IMG/VR virus record: IMGVR_UViG_3300021962_000656
Coordinates: 1 to 23,756 of that record
Direction: 5' to 3' (one strand)
DNA: 23,756 bases
DNA from: a virus
The notes beneath the pieces are model-generated. The model saw only the letters and a program-made list of their open reading frames with translations, was not told where the DNA came from and searched no databases. The number at the start of each line of letters is the position of its first letter. Position 1 is the first letter of the stretch. Below, piece by piece: positions 13,555 to 20,397 of the stretch. Made by a program: the position numbers and the translations under genes.

Positions 13555-13758
13555 TTATAGTTTATTAATTTCTTCCTCTACTTCTCTCCAAAAAGGATCT
13601 TCCATAAATCTACCATAAGCCTCTGAACACGAGTAAGCGTATGATGATTTTATTATTTTGTCTACTTCTGCTAATGCTAATTTTTTTGCTTCGCTTAAAC
13701 AATCCGTTTTAAGAATATACTTATCTAGCAAATCTATTGCCTTGTCTTGTGGTTCCAT
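13555..13758 (-). CDS. Hypothetical phage protein, 67 aa
   Basis: Helical acidic protein: a DKAIDLLDKYI helix, then CLSEAKKLALAEVDKIIKS, and a final WREVEEEINKL helix. This pattern (a helix ending EAKKLALAEVDKII) is one I associate with small proteins common in Bacteroidota phages, with no known role. It starts 3 bases after the stop of the 206-aa gene and is the last well-supported gene of the leftward array. Confidence 0.72.
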   Translation of the reverse strand: MEPQDKAIDLLDKYILKTDCLSEAKKLALAEVDKIIKSSYAYSCSEAYGRFMEDPFWREVEEEINKL

Positions 13759-13761
13759 ATG

Positions 13762-14382
13762 TTATTTGTTTTCTATTATGTCGTAATAAAATGAATTTGT
13801 ATCTTCTGCTACCCATCTATCCGATTGGTTTTCTACGGAAGGAAGTTCAGTATCTACCTTAAACTGCTTCAAATCGTCTGGTAGTGGCTTGGTTACAAAG
13901 TTGGAGTCTTTCCAGAATATTCTATTGTTTGGCATACACAATAAATATCCATCATCAGATTGTAATAAATGGCCGCATTTGTAGTCGGAGGGCTCTTTGC
14001 TATATGGATTGTTGTACCAATCAATAGTAAACATATAGGTAGCCCATACCTTACTGCCATCTCTTAATACCACTTGTGCCTTATGAGATCCCAAAAATTC
14101 ATACTCAATGACTGCTACATTCTCACTAAAACAATCCCATAATTGTTTGTAATAAAATGGTATATCACTGGTTGGTACTTTGGTATATATTTCTGATATT
14201 GGCACCCTGCTTCTTAACATGCCGGAGTCAGTTAATACATGGAACGTAAGTATCTTACCAGATACCGATTGTATACCAAAAACATAAACATTGTAGTATT
14301 CATTGGTATCATTAAGATCCTTTGTAAAGTAGGACTTCTTTACTAATGCTTTGAAGCTGGGTATGTTTGAGTTTAATTTCAT
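13762..14382 (-). CDS. Hypothetical protein, 206 aa
   Basis: One of the two largest products of the leftward array. Soluble, rich in aromatic residues, with alternating strands (EYYNVYVFGIQSVSGKILTFHVL; SKVWATYMFTIDWYNN) and a central CGHLLQSDDGYLLCMPNNRIFW segment with two Cys. It looks like a mainly beta fold, but I recognise no family. Its leader is part of a 22-base repeat shared with the gene at 14404 (see 14378-14399). Confidence 0.75.
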   Translation of the reverse strand: MKLNSNIPSFKALVKKSYFTKDLNDTNEYYNVYVFGIQSVSGKILTFHVLTDSGMLRSRVPISEIYTKVPTSDIPFYYKQLWDCFSENVAVIEYEFLGSHKAQVVLRDGSKVWATYMFTIDWYNNPYSKEPSDYKCGHLLQSDDGYLLCMPNNRIFWKDSNFVTKPLPDDLKQFKVDTELPSVENQSDRWVAEDTNSFYYDIIENK

Positions 14383-14399
14383 ATTGTTTCTGGTTTGTA
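14378..14399. repeat. 22-bp junction repeat (second copy at 14675-14696)
   Basis: The bases at 14378-14399 and 14675-14696 agree at 21 of 22. On the minus strand each copy encodes YKPETI-stop in one frame and then the next gene's ATG. In the copy at 14675 that peptide is the real C-terminus of the 14676-14888 gene. In the copy at 14378 it is stranded in the short gap after the 14404 gene. It looks like a remnant of duplication or recombination at gene junctions. Confidence 0.75.
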
Positions 14400-14403
14400 G
14401 GTT

Positions 14404-14679
14404 TTAGATAAATAAAGGTCTAATAAGTAAAACTCCTGCACTAAAACCAAGAGCAAAAGCAAGAGCTATCTTAAATCTTCCTCTAAATGTTTTTACTTCA
14501 ATAGTAAAATGGTTCATAGGTAGAGTTAAAAATGGATTAATAAATACCATTGATACCATACCAATCCATTGTTTGTCCATTAAATACCTAAAACTTGCTA
14601 TGGAGTTAGCTTCTAATGCTATTGCAGATATAAATACAATTAACAATTTCCAATAAGGTATTTTGTCCTTTGGCTTCAT
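14404..14679 (-). CDS. Small membrane protein, 91 aa
   Basis: Three hydrophobic segments: YWKLLIVFISAIALEANSIASF, IGMVSMVFINPFLTLPMNHF, and FKIALAFALGFSAGVLLIRPLFI, so a polytopic inner-membrane protein. The ATG (14679) overlaps the TGA of the upstream gene, so translation is coupled. Function unknown; conserved small membrane proteins in early phage regions sometimes act in superinfection exclusion, but nothing here shows that. Confidence 0.7.
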   Translation of the reverse strand: MKPKDKIPYWKLLIVFISAIALEANSIASFRYLMDKQWIGMVSMVFINPFLTLPMNHFTIEVKTFRGRFKIALAFALGFSAGVLLIRPLFI

Positions 14680-14888
14680 ATTGTTTCGGGTTTGTAATTA
14701 TCAATATCAAAGTACCCAACAGGTGTTTTACGTTCATACCTTCTGCTTCTTTTCTTTCTTGGTTCATAGCCCATTTCTTTGTAATAGGTAAGTATTTCAA
14801 GGTAGGTTAAGCCGGTGTCTGTTACCATTACTGATATTGGTTCTTGGTTATGGTTCTGGTCTATGTATTGCTTTTGTAGTTCTGTCAT
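14676..14888 (-). CDS. Hypothetical protein, 70 aa
   Basis: Has a helical part (TGLTYLEILTYYKEMGYEP) with the look of a helix-turn-helix, then a strongly basic KKRSRRYERK patch, so a nucleic-acid-binding role is possible. It ends in YKPETI, the peptide that is duplicated after the next gene. ATGA overlap with the 14404 membrane-protein gene and with the upstream 14885 gene. Confidence 0.68.
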   Translation of the reverse strand: MTELQKQYIDQNHNQEPISVMVTDTGLTYLEILTYYKEMGYEPRKKRSRRYERKTPVGYFDIDNYKPETI

Positions 14889-15157
14889 TTTGCTTTTTCT
14901 TTTAGTTCTTTAATAAATTCATCACGCTGCCCAATAAGGTACTTTTCCCTATCTATTAGGCGCTGCCTTTCCTCCTCTGTAAGTTTCAGGATCAAGTCCT
15001 CTTTGGCTTTAATCATGGCCTTATATTCGTTCATCTGGCCGGTAAATAAGGTATTCTGGTAATACATTATACCTACCAGCAGCATGATAGTAAAAGATTG
15101 TTCCTTTAACTTACTGAGAAAGGTGTCTGCGTAATTACTGGGTTGATTTTTTGTCAT
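14885..15157 (-). CDS. Membrane-anchored coiled-coil protein, 90 aa
   Basis: Start chosen at 15157 (MTKNQPSNY), which limits overlap with the upstream gene to 23 bases; an ATG at 15184 is also in frame. One weak membrane helix (FTIMLLVGIMYYQNTLF) and then a charged coiled coil (YKAMIKAKEDLILKLTEEERQRLIDREKYLIGQRDEFIKELKEKAK). The topology is like the lysis-cassette proteins at 6604 and 6867, but the gene is in the early-type array, so no lysis role is claimed. Confidence 0.65.
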   Translation of the reverse strand: MTKNQPSNYADTFLSKLKEQSFTIMLLVGIMYYQNTLFTGQMNEYKAMIKAKEDLILKLTEEERQRLIDREKYLIGQRDEFIKELKEKAK

Positions 15158-15371
15158 AGTATTTTTCAAGATAATATTTATCAATTACATCTTTTCGCCA
15201 TGTTTTGCTATGCCCGTCCTCATCAAAAGCATATTCCATGGCTTCTGCAATCATTTGTTTTTCTTCACTGAATAGCCTATCAAAGTTATCTAATAACCAT
15301 GTATCAAAATCATTTTGGTTACGAAAACTTCTGGCTTCCATTACTTGTCTAATTGGTGTCATGTTTTTCAT
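15135..15371 (-). CDS. Hypothetical protein, 78 aa
   Basis: Acidic helical protein with FDTWLLDNFDRLFSEEKQMIAEAMEYAFDEDGHSK and a basic end. The start at 15371 overlaps the TGA of the upstream gene (ATGA); an inner ATG at 15362 is possible. No motif recognised. Confidence 0.68.
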   Translation of the reverse strand: MKNMTPIRQVMEARSFRNQNDFDTWLLDNFDRLFSEEKQMIAEAMEYAFDEDGHSKTWRKDVIDKYYLEKYYDKKSTQ

Positions 15372-15589
15372 AGGTGCATTGGTTTTACTACTAAATAAAT
15401 TTTTCTTGGTTCAAGAGGTTTGCCTAACATTTGCAGCCATTCCTGAATTATTTTACTGCGGTGGCTTTTACCCTTAAATTGTTTCGTTGCATACAAGCTA
15501 TCATTTACCCATACCTCAATTATCCCTGACGATTTGAGTTCCTGACGTTTGCTCTGCATTATATCCCTCTCTGGTGCTGGTTTCCTCAT
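15368..15589 (-). CDS. Hypothetical protein, 73 aa
   Basis: A beta strand pair (GIIEVWVNDSLYATKQFKG) followed by a helix (KIIQEWLQML) and a strand (KIYLVVKPM). The first ATG (15589) overlaps the upstream gene by 74 bases in another frame; an in-frame ATG at 15559 cuts this to 44 bases and may be the real start. Some out-of-frame overlap is needed either way. Confidence 0.6.
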   Translation of the reverse strand: MRKPAPERDIMQSKRQELKSSGIIEVWVNDSLYATKQFKGKSHRSKIIQEWLQMLGKPLEPRKIYLVVKPMHL

Positions 15590-15710
15590 AAGACAATAAC
15601 TTTTCCTTTAAGTATCTAACTTCATTTTTTAATAATTCTATCCTTTCTTTTAGGTAGTCATTCTCCATTTGGATCATGGCAGACTCGGATATTTGGTATT
15701 TGTTACCCAT
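15516..15710 (-). CDS. Small coiled-coil protein, 64 aa
   Basis: MIQMENDYLKERIELLKNEVRYLKEKLLSYEE is a clear heptad coiled coil; the tail is polar and partly read out of frame as the next gene. The start at 15710 overlaps the upstream stop (TAATG). Probably a dimer; role unknown. Confidence 0.65.
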   Translation of the reverse strand: MGNKYQISESAMIQMENDYLKERIELLKNEVRYLKEKLLSYEETSTREGYNAEQTSGTQIVRDN

Positions 15711-15907
15711 TAGATTAATAACATGGCCTCCTTATCCAGATAAGCGGTTAATAACTGGCTTTCTTCGGCGTATATGTCTGCTTCTGTCATGCCGTCTTTG
15801 GCTAATCTAAATTTGTAAAGCCCGATAATTACTTCACATGTCTTTAATTGTTCTAGGTTTGTGCATGAGTTAATGCAGTCAATTACCCAATCTAAATTTG
15901 TTTTCAT
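15710..15907 (-). CDS. Hypothetical phage protein, 65 aa
   Basis: Two to three helices (LDWVIDCINSCTNLEQLKTCEVIIGLYKFRL; ESQLLTAYLDKEAMLLI). The pattern of a short helix, NLEQLKTCEVIIGLY, is one I associate with small phage proteins of unknown function. Three Cys (11, 15, 24) lie in the first helices. Leader AAACCAAAAAACA before the ATG. Confidence 0.7.
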   Translation of the reverse strand: MKTNLDWVIDCINSCTNLEQLKTCEVIIGLYKFRLAKDGMTEADIYAEESQLLTAYLDKEAMLLI

Positions 15908-15928
15908 TGTTTTTTGGTTTAGTTGTTA

Positions 15929-16132
15929 TTAAAAATTTGCATTTACAGTCAATACATGTACCTTACCTACCCTATTATACTTTAATACTTCTGGTAATGG
16001 CATATTGTTCTTAATGCGGTACATGATAGCGTGTCTTGTTAATGGTGCGTCTGGGTACTTTCTATTCTTCCTAAAAAATTCAGGGTTTACTTTATTGGCA
16101 TATTCCAATACGCTAATTTGTTTAGTTTTCAT
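15929..16132 (-). CDS. Putative small DNA-binding protein (excisionase/MerR-like HTH)
   Basis: 67 residues: ISVLEYANKVNPEFFRKN, then DAPLTRHAIMYRIKNNMPLPEVLKYNRVGKVHVLTV. The order of helix, a second helix that reads like a recognition helix, and a final hairpin with the conserved 'G.v..l.v' ending resembles excisionase or helix-turn-helix-17 modules. It could be a regulator of the early region. No similarity test was possible. Confidence 0.5.
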   Translation of the reverse strand: MKTKQISVLEYANKVNPEFFRKNRKYPDAPLTRHAIMYRIKNNMPLPEVLKYNRVGKVHVLTVNANF

Positions 16133-16265
16133 CTTTTAATCTATTATATTCATTTACTAATCTAACTAATTCATTATAGTCGTTGGTTTCTGCAATTTCA
16201 ATCCCTATCTGGCGCAGCTTTTTTCTTTTCTCTTTTTGTTTTTGTGAAAAATAGTTCATTATCAT
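16122..16265 (-). CDS. Small basic-acidic helical protein, ~47 aa
   Basis: Found by reading the gap. The reading frame has ATGs at 16274, 16265 and 16259; 16265 is preferred because it begins one base after the TAA of the upstream gene. The product is MNYFSQKQKEKRKKLRQIG, then an acidic helix (IEIAETNDYNELVRLVNEYNRLKDEN). Its TAA (16122-16124) lies 9 bases inside the start of the HTH-like gene, a coupled overlap. Confidence 0.5.
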   Translation of the reverse strand: MIMNYFSQKQKEKRKKLRQIGIEIAETNDYNELVRLVNEYNRLKDEN

Positions 16266-16266
16266 C

Positions 16267-16464
16267 TTAATCATTTACTTCAATAGTTTTTAATGTTTCA
16301 TAAATAGGTTCACTGGGTTTGCCATTCTCAAAATCATTTAACATTCCTTCGGCTATGCTTAAATTATTAGTAAGCGAGCCATCAATATATCTTCCGTTCC
16401 TATTGATGTGGTAAAAAATACTGCCATTTGGGTTAGTTGATTTTATTAATTCATACTTTGCCAT
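16267..16464 (-). CDS. Hypothetical protein, 65 aa
   Basis: Small alpha/beta protein (YELIKSTNPNGSIFYHINRNGRYIDGSL, then SIAEGMLNDFENGK). The first half repeats short strands with Gly turns. Function unknown. Leader CCAATAAACCAATTAACA. Confidence 0.65.
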   Translation of the reverse strand: MAKYELIKSTNPNGSIFYHINRNGRYIDGSLTNNLSIAEGMLNDFENGKPSEPIYETLKTIEVND

Positions 16465-16482
16465 TGTTAATTGGTTTATTGG

Positions 16483-16707
16483 TTAAAAATGTGTGTCAAA
16501 AATCTCATTAAATACGTTTTGTCTATTGGAGGCCTCACTATTAACTTCCTCGGCAAATTGATCCCATTCTTCATCAGTCCGGTATATTTCCCATTTATCA
16601 GCTAGGGCCTTCCACATGGCTATAAAATCGTCCATGTCTGCAAAGGGTATAGTACCCCCCTTATACATGCGGTACATAGTATCGCGCAGCATTTCTTTTT
16701 TTGTCAT
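16483..16707 (-). CDS. Hypothetical acidic protein, 74 aa
   Basis: Helical, acidic (DMDDFIAMWKALADKWEIYRTDEEWDQFAEEVNSEA) with five Trp/Tyr in the centre. No family recognised. Preceded by a possible promoter (16728-16735) and a gap of about 55 bases without a gene, which is long for this array. Confidence 0.65.
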   Translation of the reverse strand: MTKKEMLRDTMYRMYKGGTIPFADMDDFIAMWKALADKWEIYRTDEEWDQFAEEVNSEASNRQNVFNEIFDTHF

Positions 16708-16727
16708 TGGTTATTTTTTTTGTAAAA

Positions 16728-16757
16728 TAAAGGTAAATATTTAATTTAATTAAAAAA
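16728..16757 (-). promoter_or_regulatory. Possible internal leftward promoter
   Basis: Minus-strand TACCTTTA (16735 to 16728) is one base off TAnnTTTG. It follows TTAATTAAATTAAAT (16740-16755 region), the AT block seen at the stronger promoters. The implied leader to the ATG at 16707 is about 14 nt, like the other promoters here. Confidence 0.42.
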
Positions 16758-16762
16758 ATAAT

Positions 16763-17029
16763 TTAATTGTCAAATATTATCTTATCATAATAAGACATAT
16801 CAACTTCATCTAGTTCATCAAGAATAACTAATTCCTGTTGGCTTGATACTAAATTACTGGGTAAATATCCAGCACTATTCAAAATGTCTTGTAATGTTAT
16901 TGTAAAAGTGCCTTCGTCTTTTAGTTCTTGTATAATGTTATGTGCATGTACAAATTCTTTACAAATAGAATAATCAAAATACCAGTCGCAAAATGCGTTC
17001 CTGTCTATTAATAGTGTCTTGTTTTCCAT
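16763..17029 (-). CDS. Hypothetical acidic protein, 88 aa
   Basis: Reads as a small alpha/beta protein: FCDWYFDYSICKEFVHAHNIIQELKDEG, TFTITLQDILNSAG, then an acidic end (LDELDEVDMSYYDKIIFDN). Very acidic overall, which in a phage early region can mean a DNA-mimic or host-enzyme inhibitor, but no specific match is claimed. Start in a TTAAACCA leader. Confidence 0.62.
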   Translation of the reverse strand: MENKTLLIDRNAFCDWYFDYSICKEFVHAHNIIQELKDEGTFTITLQDILNSAGYLPSNLVSSQQELVILDELDEVDMSYYDKIIFDN

Positions 17030-17033
17030 TGGT

Positions 17034-17159
17034 TTAATTTAATTGATTAATTCGGTTAATAATAGTTTGACATACTGCGTTTACTAATTCTGGATCATGT
17101 TCGTCCAGAAGGCATAAAATATCTTCCTGTAATTGCTCTTTAAGTTCTTGTTTGTTCAT
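17034..17159 (-). CDS. Small helical protein, 41 aa
   Basis: Read by hand in the gap: MNKQELKEQLQEDILCLLDEHDPELVNAVCQTIINRINQLN, one long amphipathic helix pair. ATG at 17159 follows the standard leader AAATTAAACC, and the stop is 5 bases before the next ATG. The leader and packing support it as a real gene. Confidence 0.55.
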   Translation of the reverse strand: MNKQELKEQLQEDILCLLDEHDPELVNAVCQTIINRINQLN

Positions 17160-17171
17160 GGTTTAATTTGT

Positions 17172-17378
17172 TTAATTGGTTAATTCAATATTGGTTACTT
17201 GTATCTGGCCGCCCCAAAATCCTTCGTAAAGTTCTTTGATATCATCAGCGGAGCCAACATCAGAAAATAATTCATTGTTGATTAAATCAATGCTTTCTGT
17301 TCTTGTAATTTTTCCGTCTGTTGCGGTTACATTTGCATTTGTGTACATTCTTGATAAGTTAATTTGTTGTGTTTTCAT
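17172..17378 (-). CDS. Hypothetical protein, 68 aa
   Basis: Begins MKTQQINLSRMYTNANVTATDGKITR and ends in short strands (GGQIQVTNIELTN). Acidic centre (DVGSADDIKELYEGFW). The ATG follows the repeated leader AACCAATTAAACC. No family recognised. Confidence 0.62.
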   Translation of the reverse strand: MKTQQINLSRMYTNANVTATDGKITRTESIDLINNELFSDVGSADDIKELYEGFWGGQIQVTNIELTN

Positions 17379-17399
17379 GGTTTAATTGGTTTGATTAGG

Positions 17400-17663
17400 T
17401 TAAAATTCGTTTAAGAAGCAATTTTCTTTGCACATGGCCAGTAAGTAAATATTGTTTCTGCAATCGGTATCTGCTTTACTCAAAGCTAAATACAAATTGT
17501 TATTTACAACTGCTTGCACAAAGCTGCCGCCAGCGTGCGAGGTTTTATCACGCGTACACATAATAGAAACCATAACGTCTATAATATGATCGCTTACATC
17601 TGTGAAGCCATACTCAATAGCGAATTTAGTAGCTCGCTCTCTACATTGTTGTCTAATGTCCAT
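17400..17663 (-). CDS. Hypothetical phage protein, 87 aa
   Basis: Helical with a central SHAGGSFVQAVVNNNLYLALSKADTDCRNNIYLL motif, a pattern I recall in small phage proteins of Bacteroidota, with no known role. Five Cys are scattered (6, 36, 67, 78, 82), so disulphide or metal ligands are possible but not arranged as a known knuckle. Confidence 0.68.
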   Translation of the reverse strand: MDIRQQCRERATKFAIEYGFTDVSDHIIDVMVSIMCTRDKTSHAGGSFVQAVVNNNLYLALSKADTDCRNNIYLLAMCKENCFLNEF

Positions 17664-17703
17664 TTTAATTGGTTTTAATTGTGGTTAATTGGTTTATATT
17701 TGG

Positions 17704-17937
17704 TTAAAATTCAATAAAGTGTACATTTTCTTTATACATTTCTTTTAGTGCGTTTATATCGGTGTGTTTAACGCCGTATTTATCTAAAAAAGTTGGTTGT
17801 TCTTCTAATTTTTTTAATACCGAACTTAATCTATAAATTTCAGTATCATCATTTGAAAATATAGCATTTACTCTGTTATTAATGTATGTCTTACATTCTG
17901 GACTTATTGCTGGGTTGTATTCTGTTGTGTATCTCAT
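17704..17937 (-). CDS. Hypothetical protein, 77 aa
   Basis: Helical: PECKTYINNRVNAIFSNDDTEIYRLSSVLKKLEEQ, then GVKHTDINALKEMYKENVHFIEF. No family recognised. It starts one base after the stop of the 17939 gene, so translation is likely coupled. Confidence 0.65.
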   Translation of the reverse strand: MRYTTEYNPAISPECKTYINNRVNAIFSNDDTEIYRLSSVLKKLEEQPTFLDKYGVKHTDINALKEMYKENVHFIEF

Positions 17938-17938
17938 T

Positions 17939-18214
17939 TTATTTGGTTTTAGTTTCGTTTGTGTAAATTAGTTCATTTGTATCTTCGGAGTGGATCTCGC
18001 AAGTTGCGTTCCCTTCGTTTTCTTCCGGATCTATACTTTCAAGCGTTTCGTATAAATATTCGGTGTTCATTTCATCTTCATAGCTTTCAGCTGGGTTGCC
18101 TTCTACTTCTTTAATTTTCTCCAATGCTTGTTCATAGCTTTCAGCTTCAATGCTAAATTGATGTCTTACCCAAATAGTGTTCTTTTCATCTTTGTAAAAG
18201 TCAAAAGTTTTCAT
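17939..18214 (-). CDS. Acidic hypothetical protein, 91 aa
   Basis: Strongly acidic: about a third of residues are Asp/Glu, with few basic residues. Pattern: a strand (IWVRHQFSIEAESYEQALEKIKE) then EDEMNTEYLYETLESIDPEENEG. The beta-alpha start with 'a.s.eeA..k..e' looks like a small binding domain. The acidity would suit a nucleic-acid mimic, but this is only suggestive. Leader ACAATTAAACCAACAAAACC. Confidence 0.65.
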   Translation of the reverse strand: MKTFDFYKDEKNTIWVRHQFSIEAESYEQALEKIKEVEGNPAESYEDEMNTEYLYETLESIDPEENEGNATCEIHSEDTNELIYTNETKTK

Positions 18215-18226
18215 GGTTTTGTTGGT

Positions 18227-18439
18227 TTAATTGTTAATTTTATTGTTATGTGTTTGTTGTAAATTTTCAATATCAATATCTTTTATTGCATCTTCAAGCG
18301 TGGTAATTTTTAATAATTCTTCTTGTAACTTGTTTAATAATAATCCAATTTCTTTACCAAAATTGGTTTCATCATAATCAAAAAAATCTTCTAATTGATA
18401 CAATAAATTAAATAATTCTTGTTGTGTTTCAGGTTTCAT
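18227..18439 (-). CDS. Acidic helical protein, 70 aa
   Basis: Long Leu-rich helices (QQELFNLLYQLEDFFDYDE; IGLLLNKLQEELLKITTLEDAIKD) and an Asn-rich end. Likely a helical hairpin or coiled coil. No family recognised. The ATG follows AACCAATTAAACC exactly. Confidence 0.62.
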   Translation of the reverse strand: MKPETQQELFNLLYQLEDFFDYDETNFGKEIGLLLNKLQEELLKITTLEDAIKDIDIENLQQTHNNKINN

Positions 18440-18450
18440 GGTTTAATTGG

Positions 18451-18636
18451 TTAAAAGTTTACAGAATTTTGAGTGCCGCATATTTCAGTTGAGGATATGT
18501 GCATTTTTTCGGTGTAGTATTGAAAATTGTAGTCCATTTCGGATATTAATTCATCTTCAATATCTTCCATGTTAGCATCAATATCATGCTCAATATCAAT
18601 TCTAACTACTAAATAAATTGGTGTTTGTGTTTTCAT
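18451..18636 (-). CDS. Acidic hypothetical protein, 61 aa
   Basis: A beta strand (IYLVVRIDIEHDID), an acidic helix (MEDIEDELISEMDYNFQYY) and a closing strand, which looks like a small beta-alpha-beta fold. No family recognised. Leader AACCAATAAACC. Confidence 0.62.
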   Translation of the reverse strand: MKTQTPIYLVVRIDIEHDIDANMEDIEDELISEMDYNFQYYTEKMHISSTEICGTQNSVNF

Positions 18637-18639
18637 GGT

Positions 18640-18753
18640 TTATTGGTTATTGGTTTCTTCAAAATTGTTGTTAATGTAGCCGGTTTCTTTGTCTGTAAGA
18701 TCCGCGCCTACAAATAAGGTTAATAAAATGCTTAATAAAATTGCTACTTCCAT
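18640..18753 (-). CDS. Small membrane or exported peptide, 37 aa
   Basis: Read by hand in the gap: MEVAILLSILLTLFVGADLTDKETGYINNNFEETNNQ. One hydrophobic helix (4-16) followed by a polar acidic tail, so either a signal anchor or a single-span peptide with its tail outside. Leader CAAACCA before the ATG, and it ends just before the leader of 18636. An 85-base stretch upstream (18754-18838) has no gene and holds the palindrome GCTGGCCAGC at 18797-18806. Confidence 0.5.
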   Translation of the reverse strand: MEVAILLSILLTLFVGADLTDKETGYINNNFEETNNQ

Positions 18754-18838
18754 TGGTTTGTTTTATTGGGTTAATAAAGTTAGTATTGGGGTACTTGCTG
18801 GCCAGCGTTCCCCCATGTTACTAAACACTAAACAAAAA

Positions 18839-19441
18839 TTATAGGTATCTTTTGCCGTCTGCGGTGTATTCATATTCGTTTATTTCTATATCCTCGGCAA
18901 TACATTCATTACTAAACTGCCATTCAATACTTTGCTCAATCCTATTTAATACTTCTTCCATGTGGTTGCTAAACTTCTGGGCTGCGTTTTTCAGGATCAA
19001 AATTTCTTCATCTGTAAAATGGTAGTCGCAATCGTTTTCTTCAAATTTTATTATAGTATCGGGGTTTCTTGCCCAATTGTTTTTAATTTTAAAATATACT
19101 TTTTCGTGCATTTCTTCGGGTACCCCTAACCAAATTAGAAACATTTTTTCGTTTGTTATTTCAATTGCTTGATGCACGTCTAAATGCCTATTTCTGTCCG
19201 TGTCAAAATAAATATTTTTACGGGTGTTGGCTATTACTGGTTTGGTTAGTTTTGTATATTCCTTGCCGAATAGTCCTTCCATTTCTTTGTAATTAGGCTC
19301 AAACAAGGAGCAATCGTCTATTGCCCATTCTACTACGCTATAATCTTCAAGTTTTCTGTTTCTAAATTGATCAATGGCCACTTGCTTAGCTGCTGGGCTT
19401 AATTCGTTAAAATAGTAAATTTGTACTTCAATCTTTTTCAT
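18839..19441 (-). CDS. Conserved phage hypothetical protein, 200 aa
   Basis: Begins KIEVQIYYFNELSPAAKQVAIDQFRNRK and VEWAIDDCSLFEPNYKEM. A start of the type 'y.F.ELS..AK..A...' is shared by phage hypothetical proteins of many hosts, and sometimes near anti-restriction genes, but its activity is unknown. The rest is alpha/beta with NRHLDVHQAIEITNEKMFLIWLG and a C-terminal acidic helix pair (MEEVLNRIEQSIEWQFSNECIAEDIEIN). No signal or membrane segment. Confidence 0.75.
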   Translation of the reverse strand: MKKIEVQIYYFNELSPAAKQVAIDQFRNRKLEDYSVVEWAIDDCSLFEPNYKEMEGLFGKEYTKLTKPVIANTRKNIYFDTDRNRHLDVHQAIEITNEKMFLIWLGVPEEMHEKVYFKIKNNWARNPDTIIKFEENDCDYHFTDEEILILKNAAQKFSNHMEEVLNRIEQSIEWQFSNECIAEDIEINEYEYTADGKRYL

Positions 19442-19467
19442 TTGTTTAGTGTTTTATGGTTTATTAA

Positions 19468-19635
19468 TTAATTAGATAGGTAGTTTTCCCAATTATAGTT
19501 ATCCAATTCAATTTTAAGGTCGTTTTTTAGCTGCTTAATCTTGTTTTGAATAGAATATACGTTTTTAACTTTACCCGTCTTAATTCGGGTATTTAACGCT
19601 AAAATTTGGGCTTTTAGTTTGTTGATCTTTGACAT
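19468..19635 (-). CDS. Small basic protein, 55 aa
   Basis: Read by hand in the gap. MSKINKLKAQILALNTRIKTGKVKNV, then SIQNKIKQLKNDLKIELDNYNWENY. Rich in Lys in the first half, with a coiled-coil pattern; possibly a nucleic-acid-binding dimer. Leader ACATAAAACCAACAAAAAC, and a TAATTTACACAAA element at about 19655-19668 further upstream. Confidence 0.52.
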   Translation of the reverse strand: MSKINKLKAQILALNTRIKTGKVKNVYSIQNKIKQLKNDLKIELDNYNWENYLSN

Positions 19636-19714
19636 GTTTTTGTTGGTTTTATGTTTTGTGTAAATTAGAATGTAAAAATAGGATCAAAAAATATCGGATG
19701 TTGTTAATGGGTTG

Positions 19715-19915
19715 TTAATCTTGTTGAAATTCTTGGGGTAAATATTGCGCTCTATTCATGTGCAGAAAATAAAATTCCCCGTCTTGATCTTCTTGTATTT
19801 CAGCATAAAAAATGCGGTTATCTGCTTTGTAAATAGCTTCGGGGGTGCCGGTGTTTTTAACGGCTATAAATTTAATGTTTTGGGTGGTGGTGCGTGGTTT
19901 TTGTAAATTGATCAT
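19715..19915 (-). CDS. Hypothetical protein, 66 aa
   Basis: Beta-rich: NIKFIAVKNTGTPEAIYKADNRIFYAEIQEDQDGEFYFLHMNRAQYLP. Alternating strands with a basic N-terminus. No family recognised. A gap with no gene at 19916-19982 separates it from the next gene upstream and holds an AATTAAATTAA block. Confidence 0.63.
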   Translation of the reverse strand: MINLQKPRTTTQNIKFIAVKNTGTPEAIYKADNRIFYAEIQEDQDGEFYFLHMNRAQYLPQEFQQD

Positions 19916-19982
19916 AAAATTTGGTTTAATGGGTTGTTATTAATTTAATTTAAAAAAAGTATTTGAATTAAGGGCTTCAATC

Positions 19983-20150
19983 TTAATAAGTGTCTATTAA
20001 AATATCTTTTTGTTTAGCTGGGGTTATTGGGTTGTTATCTATCATGAAATCAATTAATTTTATAGCATATTCTACGGCTTTAAGTTCCTCGCCTTTTAAT
20101 TTAATTGCTAATTGAACTAATTTATTCCGTTTTCTTATTACTTTTTTCAT
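19983..20150 (-). CDS. Small basic helical protein, 55 aa
   Basis: Read by hand in the gap: a basic start MKKVIRKRNKLVQLAIKLKG, then EELKAVEYAIKLIDFMIDNN and a polar end. Two amphipathic helices, possibly DNA-binding. Leader CCTAAAAACCTGATCCA. Confidence 0.52.
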   Translation of the reverse strand: MKKVIRKRNKLVQLAIKLKGEELKAVEYAIKLIDFMIDNNPITPAKQKDILIDTY

Positions 20151-20170
20151 TGGATCAGGTTTTTAGGTGG

Positions 20171-20371
20171 TTAATTAAATAAAATTCCTTTTTTGTCTAT
20201 TTTCTTTGCCAATTCTAGCTTTTCGGGGTTTTCTTTAATGTGTTTTAGCCGGTAAGCCATCATTTTATCGGTTACAAATTGGCTTGTTTCGTATGGTATG
20301 CCGTACATTCTGGCGTGTTCAATTAACGCGGTGCAGTTGTTTGTAAATATTTTTACTTCTTTTGTGTTCAT
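20171..20371 (-). CDS. Hypothetical protein, 66 aa
   Basis: Helical, basic at the end: NNCTALIEHARMYGIPYETSQFVTDKMMAYRLKHIKENPEKLELAKKIDKKG. No family recognised. Leader AAACCAATAAAACCTAATAAA before the ATG, the usual type. Confidence 0.63.
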   Translation of the reverse strand: MNTKEVKIFTNNCTALIEHARMYGIPYETSQFVTDKMMAYRLKHIKENPEKLELAKKIDKKGILFN

Positions 20372-20397
20372 TTTATTAGGTTTTATTGGTTTATTAA

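Noticed and set aside
14606-14800. A third open frame on the minus strand across two genes
   Set aside because: It overlaps two better supported, ATGA-coupled genes and has no leader or recognisable pattern.
17939-18636. Acidic small proteins as DNA-mimic anti-restriction proteins
   Set aside because: Acidity alone is not specific; no Ocr- or ArdA-like pattern was recognised, so no such function is assigned.
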